DNA from: Posidonia oceanica
Lineage: Eukaryota; Streptophyta; Magnoliopsida; Alismatales; Posidoniaceae
DNA length: 64,000 nt
NCBI GenBank assembly: GCA_037176725.1
Contig: JAZBRS010000023.1
Coordinates: forward strand, 26,903,001 to 26,967,000
Direction of reading: 5' to 3'
Shown: positions 1 to 8,843 of the stretch, in pieces
Layout of the letters: the number at the start of each line of letters is the position of its first letter
How positions within the stretch are numbered: the stretch's first letter is position 1
Made by a program: the position numbers and the translations under genes
The notes under the pieces: model-generated
Told to the model about the DNA's origin: nothing
What the model saw: the letters and a program-made list of their open reading frames with translations, nothing else
Database searches by the model: none

Positions 1-126
1 CTCAGAATCTTGAGGATGGCCCCCCAAACCTGGCAGGGTTGTAAAGTCAGAAAACTTTCAGCAAAAATCACTGTACGGGAAAATTACAGAAAAGTCCCCG
101 TAGTTTCCCAGAATTTCAGAGTCTGA

Positions 127-561
127 TTGGATCAATGCTGGACTCATTCGGAGCAGCCTCTCCACAGAGGACACAGCCAGCACATTCAGCATTTGTCCTC
201 AGGACTGGCAGAAATTGCTGTGCGCACCAGACAGAGAATTTGCATTCAAGCCCCTGTCTTTTCCGCGGAACTGCGGAATTTACCTCAGAGCACTCTGTAT
301 AGCCTTGGGTACCGTCATGAGAGCCTCCTCAGTTTGATATACCTGTCAGAGCATCAGACAATCAGTCAGAAGCACCAGAGACCCTTTGATTGGGTAAATT
401 GCAGTAGCCCTCCTACAGTTCAGCTTAACTGCACAGATGCTCCTCAGCGCAGAAGCCACAGCTGTTCGCTCGGGCTGACAACCCTAACTGTCACGGGATC
501 GTCTACGGACCTCTGCCATATCGTCGGATACTGGTATTCCCATTATCTTCACGGTCGATAA
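127..561 (+). CDS. Unrecognised open frame upstream of the E hairpin array
   Basis: A 144-codon open frame lies just before the tandem array. I do not recognise the predicted protein. It has no clear membrane segment, zinc motif or catalytic signature, and its composition is mixed. It could be the decayed end of an accessory ORF equivalent to the DUF7745-like ORF of element F, which also sits between integrase and the hairpin array, but I see no convincing residue match to that protein. It may equally be a chance open frame in non-coding retroelement sequence. Confidence 0.2.
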   Translation: MDQCWTHSEQPLHRGHSQHIQHLSSGLAEIAVRTRQRICIQAPVFSAELRNLPQSTLYSLGYRHESLLSLIYLSEHQTISQKHQRPFDWVNCSSPPTVQLNCTDAPQRRSHSCSLGLTTLTVTGSSTDLCHIVGYWYSHYLHGR

Positions 562-605
562 GTCCGAAACTTGTCACATTTCAGCCTTTTGCGTGCCTCT
601 TCGGA

Positions 606-1030
606 GCCTCGCTTGCCTTGTCTCCTCATTCCCTGGATGAGGACAAGCCTCTTTTTGCATGCCTCTTCAGAGCCTCGCTCGCCTTGTCTCATCGTTCCCT
701 GGACGAGGACAAGCCTCTTTTTGCGTGCCTCTTCGAAGCCTCGCTTGCCTTGTCTCCCTGTTCCCTGGACGAGGACAAGCCTCTTTTTGCGTGCCTCTTC
801 GAAGCCTCGCTTGCCTTGTCTCCCTGTTCCCTGGACGAGGACAAGCCTCTTTTTGCATGCCTCTTTGGAGCCTCACTCGCCTTGTCTCCTTGTTCCCTGG
901 ACGAGGACAAGCCTCTTTTTGCGTGCCTCTTCGGAGCCTCGCTTGCCTTGTCTCCTCGTTTCCTGGACGAGGACAAGCCTCTTTTTGCATGCCTCTTCGG
1001 AGCCTCGCTTCGGGCTGGCAGTCCTAACTG
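606..1030 (+). repeat. 66-bp tandem array with internal hairpins (about 6.4 copies)
   Basis: Unit starts marked by GCCTCGC or GCCTCAC fall at 606, 672, 738, 804, 870, 936 and 1002, a constant 66-bp period. Each unit contains CTTGTC-TCCTCG and, after a short loop, CGAGGACAAG, so each can fold into a stem-loop. Because 66 is a multiple of three and the unit lacks stops, long open frames appear on both strands. These are artefacts of the repeat and not genes. The array corresponds to the larger hairpin array of element F (25100-26880). Confidence 0.9.
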
Positions 1031-1136
1031 CTTGGTCGACAACCATTAAATGTCTGTTCGGGCTGGTAGCCCTAACTGCTCGAATGACACCCGTTACACT
1101 GTCTGCCGCCTTTTCGATGCCAGGGCCTTTTCACTT

Positions 1137-1168
1137 GCCCCTGGTATCCCTTTCCCGATACCAGGGGC
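1137..1168 (+). other. Perfect 12-bp stem-loop in the 3' region of E
   Basis: Arm GCCCCTGGTATC at 1137-1148 and its exact reverse complement at 1157-1168 flank an 8-nt loop. The stem has no mismatch. An equivalent hairpin with the core CCTGGTATC / GATACCAGG occurs at the matching position in element F (26919-26942), so it looks conserved between the two families. Confidence 0.8.
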
Positions 1169-1474
1169 ATCTTTTTAGCTGCCTCGGTATCGTTTCTCTT
1201 TTTCCTGTGGGATGGTAATGCAAACTGTTCGGATGGCATTTGTCATCATGACCGACGTTTTTCTCCTTGGGTTGATAACCCAAACTATCCGACGAAGAGT
1301 CCGTCAATCCCTTAGGCTGATAACCCCATTATCCAGTGTTGAGTCCGTAAACTCACCACTCATCAGCATCATCATCAGCATCAGCATCTGCATGAGCATA
1401 GTTTGCATCGCTTTAACTCGGGCGGGGTGTCTTGTCAACCCTGAACAGCAGTCTCGGTTCCCATGACCTCGCTC

Positions 1475-1487
1475 AGGGAGGGGCATC
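1475..1487 (+). promoter_or_regulatory. Polypurine tract of element E
   Basis: AGGGAGGGGCATC lies immediately before the TGTAGACACCCC LTR start. The same tract, reversed, borders the 3' LTRs of F (24598 onward) and C (63960 onward). It would prime plus-strand DNA synthesis. It identifies the following LTR as a 3' LTR. Confidence 0.85.
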
Positions 1488-2048
1488 TGTAGACACCCCA
1501 TTTTTACAAGTATTCATCGATGGATGCTTCCGGAGGAACAGGCTCAATGGACCTAACCCCACTCCAGATCCCAACAAACCATACCAAAAGCCACCTCACA
1601 CCTCAAACCCATCAAAACCCAACTCACAACAAAGCCCAGGTCCATCAACAACCCGGTATACCTTGGAATGAGCTCAGAATCCAACTACTGACTTCTGATA
1701 TAGACTTAGCATCTCTAGACAGCGTCATCGCACGACGTCTATAGAAGACGGCATCAACCAGCGCCTACCTCAAACGTAGACAAGCGACGTGCTGTTCAGG
1801 TGCGTATTGCTGGCGCAATGTTCTGTTTCAGTAACACTGTCAGAAGGGTTTCTTTTGCCATTCCACACCACAATCCATTGCATCCACACCTCCCATTGGC
1901 CTCGGCGGATCTGAGTATGCACCCACTCAGATCCAGCCCTCACACCATAATCCAATGCCAATCCTACCCCTTCCACTACCTTCCAAAGCATCCAAACCAC
2001 GTATTTGCGTCGATTTGAAACCAATGACATCCATGCATGCAAACCCTC

Positions 2049-2054
2049 TATAAA
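2049..2054 (+). promoter_or_regulatory. TATA box of E LTR
   Basis: CTCTATAAAACATG sits about 560 bp into the LTR, a plausible U3 promoter. No other core promoter element is obvious around it. Confidence 0.5.
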
Positions 2055-2822
2055 ACATGTCCATATCCCCCCATTTCCACTACCCCCTAGAGATTGCCCT
2101 TGAGAGCCCCTAGAGATTACCTTAAGACAGCTTTGTTATTGTCTTGGGACCACCCGGAATCCTTGCATCCCACTGGAATTCCACTACAACCCGACCTCCC
2201 GGAGTCCGTCGCCTTCCACCGAGAGCACGCGTCGACTCTCCACAGGAGAGCACCTTCATCACTTAGTGTAGCATTAGTTGTTACATGCTTTGTGGTTTCT
2301 TTTAGCATTACTGCTCTTCATCGTTGTTTTCCGGTTTTTATTCCACTGTCGCCGACGAGCATCTTGTTTTCTTTCCTGTTTTGCACTCGCATTGCATCCA
2401 GAGGACCCGTTCAACTTCCACCACCTCCAACCAAGGCTCACAGCGGAGCTGGATTGAGTCTCCGGCCACGACAGCAGTCGGCGACCCATTTCTTTCCCGC
2501 AAGCAGCCGTCGGGTGGGGAGGCCATTGCATGCATACATTATTTGCTTCCTTGCTCCTTGTGATGCTATATCATCTTCTCTAGCTTCGTTGATCATCACT
2601 TTGTAGCTTTCATTCTTGCATATCGCTTAATTGTGCAACGAGGCTGCGATCTGTTCTGCATTTTCTGGTGTGAACAAGACAAGCGGCTGGATTTGGCGTC
2701 CGTATACGGTGTTACCTTTGGGCGCGCCTATAACGCGTCAATGTCTAGCACGACTTGTCGGCGCACAGCCTGGAACTAGAACAGTTCCTCAACCGACTTG
2801 CTTTCTGTCTTTTGCAGTCTTT

Positions 2823-3424
2823 TATGATTGTCATGCATCCTATTTTGGTTCATCCAATATCTGTTTGCTTGGTTTTATGCCTTGTATGCCAAGCATTTGT
2901 ACTTTGAGATCTGTGGTCTCTCTGTAACTCTGGAAACGTGTCCTGTGAGCGACAGGATCAGACATAGATTATACTCGTTACCTTTGGGCGCGTGTATAAG
3001 GTGTCTAGATCCAACGCGACTTGCGAGTGCGCAACCTGAACCAGAGTTGACCATATGCAAAGTCCTGTTTCTCTGTTTACTCATCTATCATTGTCCTCTG
3101 TTGATTCCTGCATCTCTGTTTATCATGATTGTCATGCATCCTACTTTGGTTCATCCAATATCTGTTTGCTTGGTTTTATGCCTTGTATGCCAAGCATTTG
3201 TACGTTGAGATCTGTGGTTTCTCTGTAACTCTGGAAACGCGTCCTGTGAGTGATAGGATCAGACGTAGATTATACACGTTACCTTTGGGCGCGTGTATAA
3301 GGTGTCTAGATCCAATGCGACTTGCGAGTGCGCAACCTGAACCAGAGTTGACCATATGCAGAGTCTTGTTTCTCTGTTTACTCATCTATCATTGTCCTCT
3401 GTTGATTCCTGCATCTCTGTTTAT
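2823..3424 (+). repeat. 301-bp direct tandem duplication inside the E LTR
   Basis: ATGATTGTCATGCATCCTA starts copies at 2823 and 3124, and a short third beginning with ATGATT follows at 3425. The two copies differ at only scattered positions (for example CTATTTTGG against CTACTTTGG). A more diverged upstream relative covers about 2700-2822. Each copy contains the phrase TTACCTTTGGGCGCGTGTAT. Confidence 0.9.
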
Positions 3425-4175
3425 CATGATTTACATCGCCTTGCATGGATTTTGATGTTTTGATTTCTGATTGCATGCCTAGAGCAATGATGATTACTAC
3501 TTGGAGTTCATTTGAACTGTTGACGCGATGATTGAGCGGGCATCCCCAGTGGATGATCCCAGCGCGCTTTAGCGGCGCGAGTGCCCAGTTTAAATCCCAG
3601 AACACTGGTAGCGTGGTTGAGCCCAGTTTTCATGTTTTAAAATGCATCTCCCTTCATTTATCAGCACTCTGCATGTTTTCAAATGTCATAGCATTGCATC
3701 TTTGCATCTTGCTTCTAGAAGCATACATTAACCGGCATGATTCGCTTACATTGACTATGCAAAAGCAGAAGTGGCCCAAGAAGACCGCTCCTCAGGCGCA
3801 TGGGGGTGCCTAATACCTTCCCCATGCGTAACAGGAGTCTTTACCCTTCTCTCTGGACTGCAGTGACCTCGTGTCGCATCCTTTCGAGTCGGATTTCATG
3901 TTTCTTTGCATCGCATTGCATGTCTTCCTTCTGTTTTCCTTATTCGATTTTCCTTGTCTTCCCGCATTTAATAGACTAGGTGGCGACTCCCTTCTTTTAC
4001 CTTTCTTCCCTAGTTTGTACGCTATTTTCCTTATTCCGGTGTTTTCCCGAGTTGAGCATCCACCCTCGGATTCACCTGTTCCATGATCCCTTCGAACCGA
4101 CGATCAGGGCGCGTGCAAGCTCTTTTGCAGTGATCCGCCCCCTTAAGGTCGCCGGGACCCCCGAGGACGGTCACA

Positions 4176-4545
4176 GGAAAACCTAAGAAGAAGAGGTATA
4201 GGGGAAGGTATGAAACTGATCCTTATGCCAAGACTGTGAAGTGTTCCAAATGTGGGAAGTTAGGTCATAATAAGAAGGGTTGTAGACCAACAAGAAATGA
4301 AGGTAGAACTAGTGGAAATGAAGGTTGGGAGACGACTAAAGAAAAAGGCAAAAAAGGCTGTTGGAAGAGGTAGAGGAATGACAGAAGTTGCTGAGTGCAA
4401 TGCTGTTAGTGTTGCTATTGGAAGAGGTAGAGGAAGATTAAGAGCTACAAAATTGACTCCTAAAAGGTCATTGCAAACGCAAGAAGAAACACAGTTGGGA
4501 TCTGAAGCACCACAACCATCACAAACTCATTCAGAGCAAAGTTAA
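4176..4545 (+). pseudogene. C-terminal remnant of a Mutator-like (MULE) transposase with CCHC zinc knuckle
   Basis: From the LTR boundary the frame reads a basic stretch (KPKKKRYRGRYETDPYAK) and then the CCHC zinc knuckle C-SK-C-GKLG-H-NKKG-C at about 4239-4280. This knuckle after a Lys/Arg-rich segment is typical of the C-terminus of plant MuDR/MULE transposases. The frame hits a stop near 4372, while the overlapping frame at 4297-4545 continues with GRGRG-type basic repeats and a Gln/Ser-rich tail ending in a stop, so a frameshift has split the tail. The catalytic DDE domain is absent here; it was presumably on the far side of the element E insertion. Fragment only; probably not functional. 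Confidence 0.75.
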
Positions 4546-4548
4546 CCA

Positions 4549-4807
4549 CCTCATACTAGGGATGACAGAAGTTATTTTTTGTGAACATTAACTTTTAGAT
4601 GGTTTTCATCTCTTTTTTTGTGACCTCATACTAGGGATGACAGAAGTTATTTTTTGTGAACAACTACTTTTAGATGGTTTTCATTTCTTTTTTTGTGACC
4701 TCATACTAGGGATGACAGAAGTTATTTTTTGTGAACAGCTACTTTTAGATGGCTTTCATCTCTTTTTTTTGTGACCTCATACTAGGGATGACAGAAGTTA
4801 TTTTCAA
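4549..4807 (+). repeat. 75-bp tandem repeat 3' of the MULE ORF (about 3.4 copies)
   Basis: CCTCATACTAGGGATGACAG recurs at 4549, 4624, 4699 and 4775. Units end in a T-rich stretch and TTTTTGTGA. It begins four bases after the MULE stop codon, so it lies in the 3' untranslated part of the old transposon. Remaining sequence to 4872 shows nothing recognisable. Confidence 0.85.
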
Positions 4808-4872
4808 CTGTGATGTCTGTTATGATATTTGTGATAGCTACTTCTGTTGGCTATTGCAACTATGATGGCTGC

Positions 4873-5011
4873 TGTAGACACCCCATTTTGACACCTAGCG
4901 GCGGATCAAATTTGGAGGAACGAGCTCGGAAGCGGCGGATTCAACATTTCCACCCAAAACACTCAAAACCAACCTTTTCACCTAAACTGACCCAAAACCC
5001 CACTTGCAACC
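4873..5011 (+). mobile_element. LTR G: first 139 bp of a plus-strand LTR, interrupted
   Basis: TGTAGACACCCCATTTTGAC at 4873 is the start shared by LTRs in this window. There is no polypurine tract upstream, so it is a 5' or solo LTR. It is cut after 139 bp by the LTR starting at 5012. The rest of G is not in the window. Confidence 0.65.
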
Positions 5012-5064
5012 TGTTGACACCCCATTTTGACAGGCTGAATTAGTAGATCTCTCTTATGGCTTCA

Positions 5065-5475
5065 AAACCCTAAATCTTTCTCAAACCTAAACTCCTTTTC
5101 AAACCAAACCTCAACCACACCTAAACCCTAGCAAAAACCCTAGGAAAATCAATCCAAAAACCCTAGGAAAACCCATCCTTTCTTCAACCTAGAAAATCAT
5201 CCAAAAACCCTAAGAAAACCCATCCTTTCTTCAACCTAGAAAATCATCCAAAAATCCTAGGAAAAACCTAGCAAAAACCCTAGGAAAAACTACACTTGAA
5301 ACCCTAGGAAAAACCTAGCAAAAACCCTAGGAAAAACTACACTTGAAATCCTAAGAAAAACCTAGCAAAAACCCTAGGAAAAAACTCCCAAAACCCATTT
5401 CAAACCCCAACCCTAAACCTTCCAAAAACCCTTCAAAAATCCCGTTTAAAACCATAGAAAACCCTAGATTAAACC
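5065..5475 (+). repeat. Telobox-like AAACCCTA cluster in LTR D
   Basis: About ten AAACCCTA words, mostly as AAACCCTAGGAAAA spaced irregularly by 20-40 bp, lie close to the LTR start. The repeats are interspersed and not a continuous (AAACCCT)n tract, so this is not a telomere. Related but sparser words occur in B (near 9090) and B2 (near 53290 and 53450). Confidence 0.6.
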
Positions 5476-8400
5476 TTAGGTCAGACCCTAAAAATCCTAG
5501 GTCACACACTTGCACAAAACCCCTCCAATTCAGGTCATTATCCTCCCTATCTCTCCTCATTATCCTTTTCTCTCTCCTCATTATCCTTTTCTCTTTCCTC
5601 ATTATCGTCCCCCTCTCTTCTTCTCCCTCCTTCTTCAAAACTCATCATCAGCTCCATGTAACACTTCTTAAAACAATTAAAGAGAAAAATCCAACCAAAA
5701 AAATAAATCAAGCACTTAAAATAATTCAAAAGAAAATCTAATTAAAAACAAATCAAAACAATCCAAAAACAGTTAAAACTAATTAAAAACAAATTAAAAC
5801 AAACTAAAAGACTTAAAAACGATCTAAAACAATTAAAGAACAAATTTCAAGACTTAAAACAATTAAAAAACAAATTTCAAAACTTAAAGATAATTAAAAC
5901 AAATCAAAACCCATTAAAAACAATTAAAGAAGCAAACATAAGAAAAAACCATTCAAAACCCTTAAAAGAAGAAAAACAATCTAAAAATCTAATCAAAAAC
6001 CTTAAAACAATCAAAGAAAAATCAAAACAACCAACAGACTTAAAATCAAAAGGAAAAACTTAAATCAAAACAATTAAAGAAAAAACTTTAAGAAAACAAT
6101 TAAGGAAAACAAATCAAAAGTTTAAGAGAAACAATTAAAGAGCTCAGAAAACAATCAGGAAAAAAGAACAAACAAAAGCAATTAAAAAAAAAAGAAAAGC
6201 ATAAGAAAAACAATCAAAAACCCTAATTAAAATTTTTTTAACAAAGGAACAATTAATCAAAGGAAGAAAAGGAAAAACACATAAGGATAAAACCAACTAA
6301 AAAACTCAAACAAATTAACAAACTTAAAACAATTAACAATTAAAATCAAAAGGGAAAAACTTAATCAAATTAAGAAAAATCAAAACAATTAACAAACTTA
6401 AAATCGAAAAGAAAAACTTAAAATCAAAAAGCAAACTTAAATCAAGAGAAAAATTTAAACAGTTAAAACAATCAGGGAAAAACTTAAAAAAACCATTAAC
6501 AAACTTAAAAGAACAACTAAAAGGAAAACCTAAAAAAATAACTACTTAAAGTTCTAAAACAAATCCAAAAACAAAAAAATAATTTCCTTTTTATTTCCTT
6601 TCCCTTCCTTATTCTTCTTTTTTCTCCTTCTTTCCCTCCTTCTTTCCATTTCCCTTTTATTTTTCCCTTTCTCCACATCCAAAGCCCAGCCCACCTCTCC
6701 TTCCTCCTATTCTTTTTTTTTTCTTTTTTCATTGTGCTCCAAGCCTAGCCCAATTTCACCCCTTCTTCTTCCTCTTCTCTTCTTCCTCTTCTCACAGCAA
6801 ACGACAGTAGGACCTCCCTCTCTTTTTCAAACCTCCACCTGACATCCCATAGACTTCCCGGCCATCCTCCTGACAGCATTCAATCCACGACCCACGACCT
6901 CCATCACCACCATACCCTGTGGCCAAAGACCAAAGACCAAGACCAATTCCCTCTCCCCTTGACCAATAGACATAGAGAGAAGAGAAGGAGATCAAAACCC
7001 AGAATTCCCCCCAGAACGACCCGTTTTTTTCACACACAGAAGCCACCTAGAACTCTTGCTTCCTTGTGCCTCTTCCAGATCCAGAATACACCCAAGAATT
7101 CACCCAGAATCCTCCCCCGAACCCTTCAGCACCCAACTCCTCCAGAGCCACCTTCTCCATTGCCAAACTAGCACCACAGCCATCAGCAACTTCCCAGATC
7201 TCACCACCCCACTCACCAAGCAACCACCTTCATGACCCAACCCTCACTTCAGCCCCGAACTTCCCACAGTCCCCACGAACCACCACAAACACCAGCGTCC
7301 AGATTCTGCCCAAAAATCTCCAAAATCCACACCGCCCTCCTGAGCAACCACCACCCCAATTAAACCACACCACCACGTTCCTGGGACCTCCAACAACCCA
7401 GAGGGACCTTCCCTTTAGCCCAGAGAGCCACAGAGGACCTCGACGACCTCAGCACCAACAGCGGCACCCAAAAAATTCCAGATCTCGCTCCGGCTGTTGC
7501 AACCCACTTCTGAGGCCATTTGGAGCACCGCCTGCACGCGTGCAACCCGCCGACACTGCCCAGCTGCCCTTCCGGCCCTCCGAGCGCCGCAGCAACCCAC
7601 CGCCGGACTGCCGCAAGCCACCGACGTCGCTAGCCCTCCTCAGCCTTCACCATAGGTAAATCAATGCACCTCTGTGTTCCTTGTATGCATGCCATCGTTT
7701 ACAGCATTTTAGATAGATTTTTGCGGCATTAGGCCAATTTTTAAGCCTCGTCGGAGCTGTCGTCTTCCCCGGCGTCGACCGTCGCTGCTGCCACTCACCA
7801 CGCGCTCTGGACCACCGCGCCTCCTCCGCAACACTGCAGGCCACCTCCCCGGAGCTCCAGTAGCTCCCCTGCGCCTTCGCGCGCCGCCCGCCGGAGTCGC
7901 TGCTCCTCCGCCAGCACAGTAGCTAGGCACGCGGGGAAGACAACTGTTCCTTTATTTTTTGTTTTTAAAACTCGAATATAGTTTAGATGCATGCATTGAA
8001 ATAAATTCTGTTAGCTTTTTTTTTATTATGTTTAGGTCCTGCGTTTGTTTAGAAATCATTTAAATCTGAATAAAAACTTTATTACATTGCGTTTGTTATC
8101 TGTCATTTCCGTTTATTGCATTTTAATCCTTCTATAGTTCAAATAATTTTAATTTCATTTACTTTTCGTCCAGTAGCTTAATTTATTTGCTTTTAAGTCC
8201 TGTAGTTGATTAATATCATTTAAATGTTTGATTTTATCATATTGCATTGCATGTAGCTCCTCTGATTTATTATATTTGCACTTTAGTCCATCCTCAGTTG
8301 TTAAAAATCATTTAAATGCACATTTTATCATACCACATTGCATTTTAGCCCCTATACTTACTTTATTTGCATATTAGTCCTCATACAGTTCATGCATTTC

Positions 8401-8838
8401 ATTTAATCATCTTTTAAAACCATATTGCATTAATAAAAAGTCCAGATGTTTGTTCTATTTGCATTTTGGTCCTCCTGTGGTTCTCAGAGTTTTGTGTTTA
8501 TTTATTTTAAGCCCCTGGCTTTGTTTTATTTGCATCTGGGTCCCTCTGTGTTGTGCTGTGCATGTTTTTATTTTTTTCCCTTTTGCAGTTAAGTCCAATG
8601 TTTTCTTTTTATTGCACAGAAGTCCCCCCTTTGTTTTCCTGTGTCTGTGTGGATTCTTTTTGGCTTTGCAGATCAGTCCACAGATTTTCTTTATTTGCAA
8701 AATGGTCCTTCCTTTTGTTTTACAGGAGGTTTGGTTTCTTTTTTTTGGCCTTGCATTTTGGTCCAGGAGGTTTTGAATATTGCATTTGGGTCCTTCCCTA
8801 TGTTTTCTTGTGACTCTTGACTTGGTTTTCTGGTTTTG

Positions 8839-8843
8839 CATTT
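8839..8843 (+). repeat. Target site duplication CATTT, left copy (solo LTR B)
   Basis: CATTT directly precedes TGTTGACACC and is repeated at 14899-14903 directly after ACTACA. An exact 5-bp match at both ends fixes the LTR boundaries. Confidence 0.9.

Larger units (their letters stand above)
1..1487 (+). mobile_element. Element E: 3' internal region of a plus-strand LTR retrotransposon (5' part outside window)
   Basis: This stretch ends in a purine-rich tract directly followed by an LTR start, so it is the 3' end of an internal region. Its parts match, in inverted orientation, the 3' region of element F (24598-27040): a hairpin-containing repeat array, a GATACCAGG hairpin, a block with the phrase GGCTGGTAGCCCTAACTGCT, and the segment just before the polypurine tract. 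E and F are therefore related families. No gag or pol sequence of E lies inside the window. Apart from the array at 606-1030 and the open frame at 127-561, positions 1-1487 hold only diverged non-coding element sequence. Confidence 0.8.
1488..4175 (+). mobile_element. 3' LTR of element E (2.69 kb)
   Basis: It starts TGTAGACACCCCATTTT right after the polypurine tract and ends at GGTCACA, where recognisable MULE coding sequence begins. A TATA box is at 2049-2054, followed by a 301-bp tandem duplication (2823-3424). Near 3803-3840 it carries the block GTGCCTAATACCTTCCCC plus GTAACAGGAGTC, shared with all other LTR families here, and at about 3980 the motif GGTGGCGACTC. The target duplication would be GGAAA (4176-4180), but the other copy lies outside the window. 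Length and the 3' boundary are inferred from the change to MULE sequence. Confidence 0.75.
5012..8843 (+). mobile_element. LTR D, part 1 (long LTR related to the B family)
   Basis: It starts TGTTGACACCCCATTTTGAC. The order of compositional zones matches solo LTR B: a CCCTAGG-rich start, an A-rich zone (about 5690-6560), a pyrimidine-rich then C-rich zone (about 6590-7650), and a T-rich zone with repeated TTGCAT...GTCC phrases (about 7980-8840). Open frames in the C-rich zone (for example 7066-7659) encode only Pro/Ser/His-rich low-complexity sequence and are not credible genes. No polypurine tract precedes it. It is split by solo LTR B and resumes at 14904. Confidence 0.75.

Noticed and set aside
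606..1030. CRISPR-like regular repeats
   Set aside because: The repeat is a continuous 66-bp tandem unit without unique spacers, in plant retrotransposon sequence.
5065..5475. Interstitial telomere tract
   Set aside because: AAACCCTA words are interspersed with GGAAAA and other sequence and never form a continuous heptamer array.
7066..7659. 197-codon Pro-rich frame as an extensin-like gene
   Set aside because: It lies inside the C-rich zone of an LTR, has no signal peptide or SPPPP repeat, and similar low-complexity frames appear in other copies without sequence conservation.
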